Source: Crocosphaera sp.
Lineage (GTDB): Bacteria; Cyanobacteriota; Cyanobacteriia; Cyanobacteriales; Microcystaceae
DNA length: 64,000 bases
NCBI RefSeq assembly: GCF_030064895.1
Contig: NZ_JASJEB010000005.1
Location: 1-64,000 of the forward strand
Reading direction: 5' to 3'
Shown here: positions 35,653-44,960 of the stretch, in pieces
How the letters are laid out: each line of letters starts with the position of its first letter
How positions within the stretch are numbered: position 1 is the first letter of the stretch
The notes under the pieces: model-generated
The model's input: only the letters and a program-made list of their open reading frames with translations
The model's database searches: none
Told to the model about the DNA's origin: nothing
Translations under genes and position numbers: made by a program

Positions 35653-37425
35653 ATGTCAAAATTGTTAGGTTTAACCGTTATCAGCTTGCTTAGTTTTCAA
35701 AGTAGTATTATGTTTGCTTCGGTGGCAAATGCACAACAACCTTTATATTTGGCTTATCCTCCTAAAAATCATAAAACCACTTCTGATAAAATATTCTTGA
35801 TTGGTAGTGCTTCACCTCAAGGAGAGGTTACGGTTAATGGACAAAAAATAGAGCGCAGTAAACAGGGACATTTTGCTCCATCTTTCCCTTTAAAATTAGG
35901 TGCTAATCGCTTTGTTTTACGCCACAATAATGAAACTATTAATCTGACAGTCACCCGTAATTCTACAATCCCAAATATTCCTCAAGGGGGCGGTTTTGCT
36001 AGTAATTCTTTGACTCCGAATCGAGCAATTTCTGTATTGCAAAATACTCCTGTATGTTTTGGTGCGATCGCTTCTCCTAATGCTGACGTTTCTGTTACTA
36101 TTGCTAATCAAACTATTCCTTTATTACCACAAAATAAATTAGTTGAACTTCCTCCTAATAATTCTATTCTTACTGATTCTAACGAACCTATTATTAACTC
36201 GGTTACTAAATATCAAGGTTGTACAAAATTTGATAGAATTGGTAACTTAGGAACGCCTAATTTTCAATTAAAAATAAATAATAAAACTATTGCTCAACAA
36301 GGACAAGGTAAAGTTAATATTCTCAATCCTAATCAATTAAGAATTGTTGAAGTTATAGCCGATGCTGGTGTTGCTAGAACGGGACCAAGTACCAATTATT
36401 CTCGTTTAACTCCTTTACCTAAAGGAACCACTGTATCAGTTATTGGTGAAGAAGGTGAATGGTTACAACTTGATTATGGTGCTTGGATAAAGGCAAATGA
36501 GACAAAAATTGTCCCTAATTTATCCTCAGCAAAAGCAATTATTAAGAGTGCAAAATTTGAAAAGAATACGGAAGAAACTAAAGCTATTTTTCCTTTAACT
36601 TTACCTGTTCCTGTTTCTCTTCATCAAATGGGTAATAAGGTTACATTAACTTTATACAATACTACTGCTCAAACTGATACGATTTTTTTAGAATATGAAC
36701 CCTTAATTAAAAGTTTTTCTTGGCAACAAGTTAGTCCAGGCAAAATTGAATATTATTTTGAATTACATTCGGAACAACAATGGGGATATGATCTAAACTA
36801 TGAAGGAACAAACTTGATTTTTACGTTACGTCATCCTCCCAAAATTGAGAGTCAAAATAATCAGCCTTTGAAAAATGTCAGAATCCTTTTAGATCCTGGC
36901 CATGGGGGTAATGAACTGGGCGCAAGAGGACCTAATGGTTATCCCGAAAAGTCTGTTAATTTAGTAGTTTCTAACTTATTAAAACAAGAATTATTAAAAC
37001 GAGGGGCAACAGTTTATATGACAAGAGAAAGTGATAAAGCTGTTTCTTTACGAGACCGTATGAAGATGATTGATGAGATTAAACCGACCATTGCTTTATC
37101 GGTTCATTATAATGCTTTGCCTGATAATGGAGATGCTATTAATACCGCAGGAATTGGAATGTTTTGGTATCATCCTCAAGCGGAAAATTTATCGAAATTT
37201 CTGCATGATTATTTAGTAGAAAAAGGGCCACGTCCTTCCTATGGAGTCTTTTGGAATAACTTAGCTTTAACCCGTCCCCATACCTCACCTTCTGTATTAT
37301 TAGAATTAGGATTTATGATCAATCCTACGGAGTTTGAATGGATAACAGATGCACAACAACAGCAAAATTTAGCTGTTCTTTTAGCTAATGGAATTACAGA
37401 ATGGTTTAGTGAAAAACAAGATTGA
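35653..37425 (+). CDS. exported N-acetylmuramoyl-L-alanine amidase with SH3 domain
   Basis: A cell-wall hydrolase of about 590 aa that cleaves the stem peptide from MurNAc. Signal peptide (cleaved near ANAQ), an N-terminal beta domain with KIFLIGSASPQGEVTVNGQ, an SH3b domain about 245-300 (VIADAGVARTGPSTNYSRL, GEWLQLDYGAWI), an AMIN-like region, and a C-terminal Amidase_3 domain (about 410-590). Zinc ligands are visible: LLDPGHGG (His), YPEKSVNL (Glu), ALSVHYNA (His), and the catalytic Glu in SVLLELGFM. Start at the ATG at 35653, which has AAGGAA just upstream; an in-frame TTG at 35626 is less likely. Stand-alone gene. Confidence 0.9.
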   Translation: MSKLLGLTVISLLSFQSSIMFASVANAQQPLYLAYPPKNHKTTSDKIFLIGSASPQGEVTVNGQKIERSKQGHFAPSFPLKLGANRFVLRHNNETINLTVTRNSTIPNIPQGGGFASNSLTPNRAISVLQNTPVCFGAIASPNADVSVTIANQTIPLLPQNKLVELPPNNSILTDSNEPIINSVTKYQGCTKFDRIGNLGTPNFQLKINNKTIAQQGQGKVNILNPNQLRIVEVIADAGVARTGPSTNYSRLTPLPKGTTVSVIGEEGEWLQLDYGAWIKANETKIVPNLSSAKAIIKSAKFEKNTEETKAIFPLTLPVPVSLHQMGNKVTLTLYNTTAQTDTIFLEYEPLIKSFSWQQVSPGKIEYYFELHSEQQWGYDLNYEGTNLIFTLRHPPKIESQNNQPLKNVRILLDPGHGGNELGARGPNGYPEKSVNLVVSNLLKQELLKRGATVYMTRESDKAVSLRDRMKMIDEIKPTIALSVHYNALPDNGDAINTAGIGMFWYHPQAENLSKFLHDYLVEKGPRPSYGVFWNNLALTRPHTSPSVLLELGFMINPTEFEWITDAQQQQNLAVLLANGITEWFSEKQD

Positions 37426-37581
37426 TATTTATTAACTGGTCATTTCATTTATCATTTATCATTCGTTTGGAAGTAGGATTGAAACCTCTCCCAAACTTCT
37501 TTCTCCCTAACGGGAGAAGCTTGAAACCAAAATGAAAGATGTTCAATTTTCAATGTTCAATGTTTGGTAACTGATAACTGA

Positions 37582-37619
37582 ATCTCTAGTAAACTTGATA
37601 TACTAGAGATAAAGTTTAC
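37582..37619. promoter_or_regulatory. two overlapping inverted repeats before moaA
   Basis: ATCTCTAGTA (37582-37591) pairs exactly with 37601-37610. GTAAACTT (37589-37596), which shares its first bases, pairs exactly with AAGTTTAC (37612-37619). The two dyads overlap and cannot both fold in RNA, and they end 21 nt before the moaA ATG. They could be operator or attenuator elements. Confidence 0.45.
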
Positions 37620-37640
37620 ATCTTGCTTAACCCCTAAATC

Positions 37641-38630
37641 ATGAATAGAGTTGATTATCTTCGTATCAGTCTTATCGATCGCTGTAACTTTCGCTGTCAA
37701 TATTGTATGCCGGAAGGTGCAGAATTAGACTATATTTTACGTCAAGAATTACTCACTCATGAGGAAATTATTACTTTATTAAAAGAAGTATTTATACCGC
37801 TAGGATTTTCTAAATTTCGTTTAACAGGGGGTGAACCTTTATTACGACCTGGTATTGTTGATTTAGTGCAGGATATTGCTTCATTATCTGCAACAGAAGA
37901 CTTATCTCTGACAACAAATGGCTTTTTATTGTCATCCTTGGCTAAAGATTTATATGATGCAGGATTAAAGCGGATTAATATTAGTTTAGATTCTTTAGAT
38001 CCCGATACTTTTAAGAAAATTATTGGTCATAAAAACGCCTCTATATGGCAGCAAACTTGGTCAGGTATTCAAACTGCTTATGAGGTAGGTTTTGACCCTT
38101 TAAAATTAAATGTTGTGGTTATTCCTGGGGTCAATGAATCGGAAATTGAAGCTTTAGCAGAATTGAGTATTGATAAAAATTGGCACATTCGTTTTATCGA
38201 ATTTATGCCTATTGGTAATGCTGAATTATTCAGCGATCGCACTTGGGTTCCTTCTGAAGAAATTAGAGAAAAAATAAGACAAAAATGGGGTTTAATTGAA
38301 AGTAATATTAAAGGAAATGGACCAGCAGATGTCTTTAAAATTCCTGGGGCCAAAGGTACTTTAGGGTTTATTAGTCAAATGTCAGAATGTTTTTGCGATC
38401 GTTGTAATAGAATGCGTCTATCTGCTGATGGTTTATTACGGCCTTGTTTATTAAATGAAACAGGACAAATTGATCTCAAAAATTTATTAAGAAAGGGAAC
38501 CAAAACAACAGAAATAAAAGAAAAAGTTGCTCACTTATTATCTATGAAACCAGAGATTAATTATAAACAAAGAGAATCAGGAAATGATACTGGAATTTAT
38601 AACCGTACCATGTCCCAAATTGGGGGATAA
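37641..38630 (+). CDS. moaA: GTP 3',8-cyclase MoaA
   Basis: Radical-SAM enzyme that begins molybdenum cofactor synthesis from GTP. 329 aa. The N-terminal 4Fe-4S site is [14 protein letters not shown] (CxxxCxxC); the SAM-binding region has [12 protein letters not shown]; the C-terminal cluster site is [21 protein letters not shown]; and the conserved C-terminal Gly-Gly is present (SQIGG). All required residues are there. Other moa/moe genes are not in the window. Upstream overlapping dyads may regulate it. Confidence 0.96.
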   Translation: MNRVDYLRISLIDRCNFRCQYCMPEGAELDYILRQELLTHEEIITLLKEVFIPLGFSKFRLTGGEPLLRPGIVDLVQDIASLSATEDLSLTTNGFLLSSLAKDLYDAGLKRINISLDSLDPDTFKKIIGHKNASIWQQTWSGIQTAYEVGFDPLKLNVVVIPGVNESEIEALAELSIDKNWHIRFIEFMPIGNAELFSDRTWVPSEEIREKIRQKWGLIESNIKGNGPADVFKIPGAKGTLGFISQMSECFCDRCNRMRLSADGLLRPCLLNETGQIDLKNLLRKGTKTTEIKEKVAHLLSMKPEINYKQRESGNDTGIYNRTMSQIGG

Positions 38631-38760
38631 TAGCAGTTTTCAATTGGGTGTATCAAAATCTAGATTTAGTGAAGGTGGGGTGGGAAATGTGGGAAGTATT
38701 TTTCTTTGAGTTTGTAATCTATGCAAATGATATCATTTTCATCAACTTAGACTATCAACC

Positions 38761-38796
38761 TGAGTTCGGTGTTAGGAGTTCGGAGTTCGGAGTTAT
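38761..38796. repeat. GAGTTCGG heptamer cluster after moaA
   Basis: Four GAGTTCG/GAGTTAG type units, the same family as at 23250, 25858 and 34821. The 38631-38887 spacer otherwise holds only short unsupported frames. Confidence 0.7.
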
Positions 38797-38887
38797 AATT
38801 TTAGCAACGAAATCATTAGGGTTTGAGACTTGTCAATTTTGCCAATTCTCTATCAATTTCCTTATGTCGAACTCAGGTTATCAATGT

Positions 38888-41800
38888 TTATATTGTCGGG
38901 TTCAACTGCCGTTGAACTCGATGTTTTTTTTGTTTAATCAATAAATAACTACAGGGAACAAAATAAAGTGCGAGTAAAGTTGCCCCAAAAATACCTCCAG
39001 CAATAACAACAGCTAAGGGTGGCCAAAATCCGCCTCCTCCTAATAATAAAGGAACAAAGCCAATGGTGGTGGTAAAAGTTGTAGTTAAAACATGACGAGT
39101 GGAATGTAAAACCACTTCTCGAATGGCGCGAGGATTGCCTAATTTTGCTTCAGGATCGTCTTTAATAGCGGTTAAAACAACGATAGAATCATTAATTGCC
39201 ACTCCCACCAGGCCAATTGACCCAATAATAGCCATAAAACCGAAAGGATAGTCAAATAACCAGAGTGAAAATAATCCCAACCCCACCGAACAAATTCCCA
39301 CCACACCAATAACGCCGGCTAAACGAAACGATCCCAGAGATAACACCAAGGTTGCAACCATGATAATAGTTAACCCACCAACCAAGGATAATAAACCCCC
39401 CACTGCATTATTTCTTTCCGCTGCTTCTCCGCCAATTTCTAGGGTATAACCATTAGGTAAAGCAAAATTAGCATTTTCTAGGCGTTTTTCAAAGTCTGAC
39501 AAAACTTGAGAGGGCAATACTCCTGTTTCGATGAATCCTTGAACAGTATTAACTCGTTTTCCGTTGCGTCGGGTAATTTGGTTAATTTCCGGTAAAAGGG
39601 TGACATTCCCCACAGAGGTTAAGGGTATTGACTGTCCATTTGCAGTTAAATCTAGGGACCGAATGTTATCTAAGTCTCCCCTTTGTAAACCATCCACCCG
39701 AACTCTGACGGGTAATTCTTCGGAAGATTCGATGATAGTTCCCCCTGTAACCCCTTCTAAATTGGAATTTAACTGAGTCGCAATAGTAGCATTACTAAAT
39801 TGGGTTAAACGACTTTTTTCTTCATCTATTTGTAACCCCAATTTGGCTAAATTCTCACTGAGACTATCACGGGTATGGGTAATATGGTTAACTTGGCTAA
39901 ATTCTTTCCTTAATTTTTCGCCTAAATCGCTTAAAATATCTAAATTTGAGCCATATACACGAACTTCAACTGGTGCATCTACTGGAGGCCCTTGTTCCAG
40001 GGAACGCACTAATACCCTAGCATTAGGGTATATTTGATCGAGTTGGGTTTGTAGAATAGGAATTAAGGTACGAGAAATTTCAGGAGATTCTGTTTCTACT
40101 AAAGCTTGAGCGTAATTTGGCTCATTTTTCCGTCCTTCAACCAAATTATAGTAAAATCTGGGCGCACTTCGACCAACAAACCAGTGAACATTTTTCACCC
40201 CTTCGTGTTCTAAAATCAACTGACGCGCTTCTAAAACTTGATCACGGGTTTGACTGAGGGGAGTAGATGCAGGAAATTCTAACTCCAGATTAAATTGATC
40301 CCGATCTGCTGGAGGGAAAAACTGTTCTTGTAGGGTTCCTGCTTGCATAAAACCGATTATTGGTAAGAAAAGGGCTAAGAAAATGCCTAAAATGGGATAT
40401 TTAAACAGTTGATGTAAACTCCAGCGATATTTTCGGGTTAACCATCCCCAAGAAAATCCTTGATTCAACCATCGCAAGGGTAAAAAAGAAGAGGAATGGA
40501 AATTTTTGGGGCTAAAATGAGCCGCAATAGCAGGAATAATGCTTAAAGAGATTAAAAGTGAGAAAATTAAGGCAATAATAACGTTAATACCAATAGTTCC
40601 TACAAATTCTCCTGATGGCCCTGGTAATAAGGCAATTGGTAAAAATGCGCAAACGGTGGTTAAAGTGGATGCAAGTAAGGGAATAAAAAGATAATTTACA
40701 GTCTTTTTAATCGCTTTAGTGGGATTTAAGCCCGTTTTTAAACGATTTTGTACTTCATCCACCACCACAATCGCATTATCGATTAATAACCCTAACGCAA
40801 CAATTAATCCAGTGATGGACATTTGATGTAGGGGAATATTTAACCATTGCATCCCTGCAAACACCATCAACCCTGATAATGGTAACGCGATCCCGACAAT
40901 TAAGGCTGATCTCCAGCCCATCATTAATAATGTTACGGCGAATACACAAGCTGCACCGAGTAAAAGATTGAAAATTAAACTGGTAAGGCGATTTTCTACA
41001 TAAGGGGTTTGATCAAAGATTATATTAACCTCTAATCCCCTGGGAAGGGTTTCCCGAAAGCGATCTAAGCTTTGATAAACTTGTTGGGACCATTGATCTA
41101 TGCGTTGATTGGATCGCACTAATAAAGCAATGGCGATCGCTGGATGTCCATTAATAATGGCAATATCTGAGGGAGGTTGCTGTATTCCTTTACTGACTAA
41201 AGCAATATCTCCCACACGGGTAATTTGACTAGAAAGGGAAGATTGTAGAGGTATTTGTTTAATTCTTGCTAAACTGTCTAATTCTGTATCAACTTCTAGC
41301 AATAACTCATTTTCAGCATTTCTCAGTTGTCCTGATGCTACTTTAGCGTCACTTTCTTCAATGGTTTGAGCAACTTGTTGTGGGGTTAACCCTAAACTAG
41401 ATAGTGCAATGGGGTTAATTTCTACTAAAATCTCTTCATCGGGTTCTCCTCGTAATTCTACGTCTTCTGTTCCCGAAATTGAACGTAATTCGTCTTCTAA
41501 CATCTTCGCACGACGGCGTAAAATGGCATAGTTAGGATCATTATCCTGTTCCCAGGTTACACCAATTAACATGGCGTAAGCTTTGATTTTTATTTCTTCA
41601 AATTCGGGTTCAGTTGCATCTAGAGGCAGATCAACCTTAGCATCATTAATTTTATCTCTAATTTGGGACCAAATTGGCTCCACTTCGGTAACTTCATCCT
41701 GTAATTCTACAGTAATGAAAGAAAGTTCACTTTGAGAAACGGAGTCTAAGGTTTTAATTTCCTCAATTTCTTGCAATTTATCCTCTAGTTTCTCGGTTAT

Positions 41801-41980
41801 TAGGGATTCCACTCTTTCCGCATTAGTTCCTGGCCAAAAAGTGGTGATGGTTGCAACCCGTGATATCAGTTCAGGATCTTCCATTCTCGGAAGTAGTTGA
41901 AAGGAAGATAAACCAACAAAAAGAATTAGGAGAATTGTTAGGATTAATAAGCGTAAATTTCGATAAAAGATAGTAGCCAT
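38888..41980 (-). CDS. RND efflux transporter, inner-membrane pump
   Basis: A 1030-aa RND permease (AcrB/HAE1-like superfamily) that exports substrates using proton influx together with a periplasmic adaptor. N-terminal TM (about 8-28), large periplasmic loop (ATITTFWPGTNAERVESLI, DPNYAILRRRAKMLEDELRS), six central helices, a second loop, and six C-terminal helices. The TM4 relay reads ALGLLIDNAIVVVDEV: one of the usual two Asp is Asn. The duplicated half has GVAINDSIVVLTAI. The last residues (HRVQRQLNPTI) are encoded by a diverged copy of the 28-bp palindrome, so the C-terminus has been remodelled by a repeat. The adaptor gene lies upstream across a GAAGTCA array (41976-42019). No outer-membrane channel gene is nearby. 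Confidence 0.92.
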   Translation of the reverse strand: MATIFYRNLRLLILTILLILFVGLSSFQLLPRMEDPELISRVATITTFWPGTNAERVESLITEKLEDKLQEIEEIKTLDSVSQSELSFITVELQDEVTEVEPIWSQIRDKINDAKVDLPLDATEPEFEEIKIKAYAMLIGVTWEQDNDPNYAILRRRAKMLEDELRSISGTEDVELRGEPDEEILVEINPIALSSLGLTPQQVAQTIEESDAKVASGQLRNAENELLLEVDTELDSLARIKQIPLQSSLSSQITRVGDIALVSKGIQQPPSDIAIINGHPAIAIALLVRSNQRIDQWSQQVYQSLDRFRETLPRGLEVNIIFDQTPYVENRLTSLIFNLLLGAACVFAVTLLMMGWRSALIVGIALPLSGLMVFAGMQWLNIPLHQMSITGLIVALGLLIDNAIVVVDEVQNRLKTGLNPTKAIKKTVNYLFIPLLASTLTTVCAFLPIALLPGPSGEFVGTIGINVIIALIFSLLISLSIIPAIAAHFSPKNFHSSSFLPLRWLNQGFSWGWLTRKYRWSLHQLFKYPILGIFLALFLPIIGFMQAGTLQEQFFPPADRDQFNLELEFPASTPLSQTRDQVLEARQLILEHEGVKNVHWFVGRSAPRFYYNLVEGRKNEPNYAQALVETESPEISRTLIPILQTQLDQIYPNARVLVRSLEQGPPVDAPVEVRVYGSNLDILSDLGEKLRKEFSQVNHITHTRDSLSENLAKLGLQIDEEKSRLTQFSNATIATQLNSNLEGVTGGTIIESSEELPVRVRVDGLQRGDLDNIRSLDLTANGQSIPLTSVGNVTLLPEINQITRRNGKRVNTVQGFIETGVLPSQVLSDFEKRLENANFALPNGYTLEIGGEAAERNNAVGGLLSLVGGLTIIMVATLVLSLGSFRLAGVIGVVGICSVGLGLFSLWLFDYPFGFMAIIGSIGLVGVAINDSIVVLTAIKDDPEAKLGNPRAIREVVLHSTRHVLTTTFTTTIGFVPLLLGGGGFWPPLAVVIAGGIFGATLLALYFVPCSYLLIKQKKHRVQRQLNPTI
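38895..38922. repeat. diverged palindrome copy inside the RND 3' end
   Basis: GGGTTCAACTGCCGTTGAACTCG is a diverged form of the palindrome at 23276 and 35526 (core TCAAC..CCGTTGA). It lies within the coding region and supplies the final residues of the RND pump. Confidence 0.6.
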
Positions 41981-42094
41981 TTTTTGAAGTCAGAAGTCAG
42001 AAGTCAGAAGTCAGAAGTTTAATTGATGAAAAATCAAGATCAGAAATGTAATTGATAAAAAATCTATAACTGTTAACTGTTCATTGTTCATTGT

Positions 42095-43438
42095 TTACTC
42101 TTCACTAATCACCGTTTGTCCTGGTACAATTCGTTGAGTTCCTTGCGCAATAATGCGATCGCCTGGGTTAATGGTTCCCCTGACTAAAACTCGGTTACTT
42201 TCGGTGTATAAAACCTCTATATCTCTTTTTTCAACGATTTGTGTGCTATTTTCTCCTTCAACAACCACATAACAAGACCATAAACCGCGATCGCCTTTTA
42301 TTAATGCTGTAGTCGGTAACCAAAACCCTGATTGAGAGATGGTTTCACTCACATTTAAACGAGCGATCGCACCTTTAGGAACTCGAAACGCGGCACTAGA
42401 TTCTAGGGTTAAAATGATAGTTTGAGTACGGGTAGCAGCATCTACTTCGGGTAAAATAGCGGAAAGATTAGCTATATAATTTTTATTATTAATTAAGACA
42501 GAATATCTATTTTTTTGCCTAATTGTGGATATTTTTTCAACGGGAATACCAATTCTTACCTCTAGCTTACTATTTTCCACCAATTTAACAATTGACTGTC
42601 CTGTAGAAACCACTGTCCCTTCATCAATCAACTGTTGCGCAATAGTTCCAGAGTAGGGTGACTTGAGGTTACTTTTGTTTATATCTAAATTTATCCGTTG
42701 AATACTAGCTTCTAATTGTTTAATAATCGCTTGTTGTGCATTAATCTTTTCTATTCTGGTTCCTGCTAATAGCTCATCCAGACGACTCTGCGCTTCGGCC
42801 AACTGTGCAGTTAAAGCATTACTATTAAAAGAAACTTCGTCAAGTTGTTCGAGAGAAATTGCACCCTCTTGATAAAGATATTCTCTTCTTTCTCTTTTTG
42901 CTACTTCTAAACTCAATCTTTCTTGTATTTGCTGAACAATAGCTCTTGCTGCATTAATTTCCTCTGGTCTAGCACCCCGGTTTAATTCGGCTAAAATAGC
43001 TAATTGTTGAGATTTTTGCGCCTCTAACTGCAATTTCTCTGTTTCTAGCTGAGAAGTATCCAGTGTGGCAATAATTTCTCCCTCGGCAACCATATCGCCT
43101 TCATCTATATACAAGTTAACTACTTTTCCCCCTCTTTCAAACCCCAAGGAACTTTCCCTTATGGTTGCTGTCTCTCCTGTATAGGTTCTTTCAATTGAAT
43201 AGCGAGAAATTGGGGCAATTTTAAGGGTTTTGACCTTTAAAACAGTAGGAGAAGTTGCCGAGGGTGATTTAAATTGAGTTGTTTCTTGGGGACGATACTG
43301 ACTCCCCACCATAAACCCTGCTAACATTAATCCTCCACCCATGATGATCGTAAGGAGTAAATTCCTAAAATTCATCTTTTTTGCGGTAATAACAAACGAA
43401 TTCTCTTTAGTAGCGGATTTATGCCATGCTTTACTCAT
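42095..43438 (-). CDS. RND periplasmic adaptor (membrane fusion protein)
   Basis: A 447-aa MFP/HlyD-type protein. TM anchor about 27-48 (LLLTIIMGGGLMLAGFMVGS), a lipoyl half (GFERGGKVVNLYIDEGDMVAEGEIIATLD), a long alpha-hairpin (about 130-245, with EYLYQEGAISLEQLDEV), the second lipoyl half (NLKSPYSGTIAQQLIDEGTVVSTGQSIV), a beta-barrel and a C-terminal membrane-proximal domain. It links the pump to an outer-membrane channel encoded elsewhere. Transcribed before the pump gene, 114 bp apart. A shorter start at MNFRNLLL (about 43375) is possible. The shared promoter with the divergent PadR gene contains a 19-bp perfect dyad. Confidence 0.92.
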   Translation of the reverse strand: MSKAWHKSATKENSFVITAKKMNFRNLLLTIIMGGGLMLAGFMVGSQYRPQETTQFKSPSATSPTVLKVKTLKIAPISRYSIERTYTGETATIRESSLGFERGGKVVNLYIDEGDMVAEGEIIATLDTSQLETEKLQLEAQKSQQLAILAELNRGARPEEINAARAIVQQIQERLSLEVAKRERREYLYQEGAISLEQLDEVSFNSNALTAQLAEAQSRLDELLAGTRIEKINAQQAIIKQLEASIQRINLDINKSNLKSPYSGTIAQQLIDEGTVVSTGQSIVKLVENSKLEVRIGIPVEKISTIRQKNRYSVLINNKNYIANLSAILPEVDAATRTQTIILTLESSAAFRVPKGAIARLNVSETISQSGFWLPTTALIKGDRGLWSCYVVVEGENSTQIVEKRDIEVLYTESNRVLVRGTINPGDRIIAQGTQRIVPGQTVISEE

Positions 43439-43484
43439 GATCTTAAACCTATATATCAGGTTTTGTATTATAGTAACTAACTAT

Positions 43485-43535
43485 ATATACAACTTGTTGA
43501 ATACACTTTTAATGTATATTCAACAAGTTGTATAT
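43485..43535. promoter_or_regulatory. PadR-type operator, 19-bp perfect inverted repeat
   Basis: ATATACAACTTGTTGAATA (43485-43503) is matched exactly by its reverse complement at 43517-43535 across a 13-nt spacer. It lies between the divergent adaptor and PadR genes. PadR regulators bind such dyads at their own and target promoters, so it should control both units. Binding is inferred from position and symmetry. Confidence 0.7.
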
Positions 43536-43599
43536 GTCAAGGAGACTTTTTTGCAAATCTTGTTATTGGGTGAAAAAAACCAATAATTGAGTTAAATTG

Positions 43600-44172
43600 A
43601 TGATAAAAACCGAAGAAAAAGCAATGGCATTAACTCACACGATTTTAGTTACTATAGCGACCGAACCCCATACAGGGTATGAAATTTGGAAAAATTTTGA
43701 AGAGACATTGAATTGTTTTTGGAAAGCGAGTCAACAACAAATTTATCGAGAATTAGGAAAAATGGAACAAAAAGGATTAGTTAATTCAGAAATGATTTTT
43801 CAACAAGGTCGTCCTAATAAAAAACTTTATTCAATTACAGAACAAGGAAAAATAGAATTAGAAAAGTGGATAAGTTTCCCATCTGAACCCACAGTTATTC
43901 GAGAAGATTTATTAGTTAAAATTAGAGCCGGATCTTTAGTAAATCCAGAAATTATTCTGCAAGAACTAAAACATCGTCGTCAAATTCATCAAGAAACTTT
44001 AACCCGTTATCAACAAAAAGAAAAAGATTATTTAAAGAATATTGATAGTTTAACTCCATCGGATTATTGTCTTTATTTAACCCTGAAAAGAGGAATTATT
44101 TATGAAAATGAATGGATTGAATGGTGTGACGAAGCTTTAGAATATTTCAGTAGTTTAAAACTAGATTCTTGA
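43600..44172 (+). CDS. PadR-family transcriptional regulator
   Basis: A winged-helix repressor of about 190 aa. N-terminal domain: ALTHTILVTIATEPHTGYEI, WKASQQQIYRELGKMEQKGLV, QGRPNKKLYSITEQGKIELEKW, the classical PadR pattern. The C-terminal Vir-like dimerisation helices follow (LLVKIRAGSLVN, LKRGIIYENEWIEWCDEALEY). Start at the ATG at 43600; a start at MALTHT (43624) is possible and a TTG lies directly before. Divergent from the RND adaptor-pump operon, so probably its ligand-responsive repressor. Its 3' end overlaps the bioD 3' end by 12 bp in convergent orientation. Confidence 0.9.
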   Translation: MIKTEEKAMALTHTILVTIATEPHTGYEIWKNFEETLNCFWKASQQQIYRELGKMEQKGLVNSEMIFQQGRPNKKLYSITEQGKIELEKWISFPSEPTVIREDLLVKIRAGSLVNPEIILQELKHRRQIHQETLTRYQQKEKDYLKNIDSLTPSDYCLYLTLKRGIIYENEWIEWCDEALEYFSSLKLDS

Positions 44173-44835
44173 TAATTCTGATGTGAACTGTAAATTAGTA
44201 GCAACATGAGCTAATGTAGAAATATCTTCAATATTTTCTAAATAAGGAATCATTCCCAAAATAGGAATTTTGGTCAGAGACTCAATCAAAGAAATAGGAG
44301 TAAAATCAACAATTTCTTGCTCAGATATAGGTTGAAAACAACTTAAAATAATCCCCTTTAAATTAACATTATGTTGACGGGCCAAAGCAACATTAGCAAC
44401 CGTTTGAGCGATCGCCCCTAACTTAACAGGAACCACCAAAACCGTCTCTAAACCCCAGTTTCCTGCAATATCAGCCACAGTTAACTCCCAAGTCACGGGG
44501 GACCCTAACCCACCCAGTCCCTCCGCTAAAACGAGCTTTTTACGCTGCTGTAAATCATTTAACCCCTGCTGTACCAGATCCAAAGGAATAGGACGGTTTT
44601 CCCTTTGTGCAGCCACAGGAGGGGCGACAGGGGTATCATAACGTAGGGGGTTGACTATCTCTAGATCGGGGAATAATTTTTGATAGTGTTCGCGATCGCC
44701 GATCCCAGTTTGTATTAATTTAATCAACCCTAACGACTCTATGGGGTGATGGGTTTGCCAATAAGCAGCTATTGCGGAGGTAACAACAGTTTTACCTATT
44801 TCGGTATCAGTCCCAACGATAAATAAGGTGGTCAT
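44161..44835 (-). CDS. bioD: ATP-dependent dethiobiotin synthetase
   Basis: BioD (224 aa) closes the ureido ring in biotin synthesis using ATP and CO2. Motifs: FIVGTDTEIGKTVVTSAI (Walker A variant, GxxxxxGKT), GLIKLIQTG (the catalytic Lys of KP-type, here KLIQTG), VLAEGLGGLGSPVT and VVPVKLGAIAQTVANV. Family length is normal. The rest of the bio pathway is not in the window. Convergent overlap with the PadR gene. Confidence 0.93.
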   Translation of the reverse strand: MTTLFIVGTDTEIGKTVVTSAIAAYWQTHHPIESLGLIKLIQTGIGDREHYQKLFPDLEIVNPLRYDTPVAPPVAAQRENRPIPLDLVQQGLNDLQQRKKLVLAEGLGGLGSPVTWELTVADIAGNWGLETVLVVPVKLGAIAQTVANVALARQHNVNLKGIILSCFQPISEQEIVDFTPISLIESLTKIPILGMIPYLENIEDISTLAHVATNLQFTSELSRI

Positions 44836-44898
44836 GTTCCCAATTAATAATTAACAATTAACAATTAATAATTAATAATAGTTGATCGGAGGAAGTTA

Positions 44899-44953
44899 CT
44901 CCCCGTCTCCCCGTCTCCCCGTCTCCCAGTCCCCCAGTCCCCCAGTCCCCCCC
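44899..44953. repeat. CCCCGTCT/CCCAGTCC octamer array
   Basis: Three CCCCGTCT units followed by three CCCAGTCC units in tandem, between bioD and the SDR gene. The same family occurs near 21772-21803. Confidence 0.85.
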
Positions 44954-44960
44954 TAAAAAT

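Noticed and set aside
37460-37530. CRISPR-like GTAGGATTGAAAC sequence with a TTCTCCC/GGGAGAA hairpin
   Set aside because: Only one copy and no spacer array or cas genes nearby; no T-run, so not a clear terminator either.
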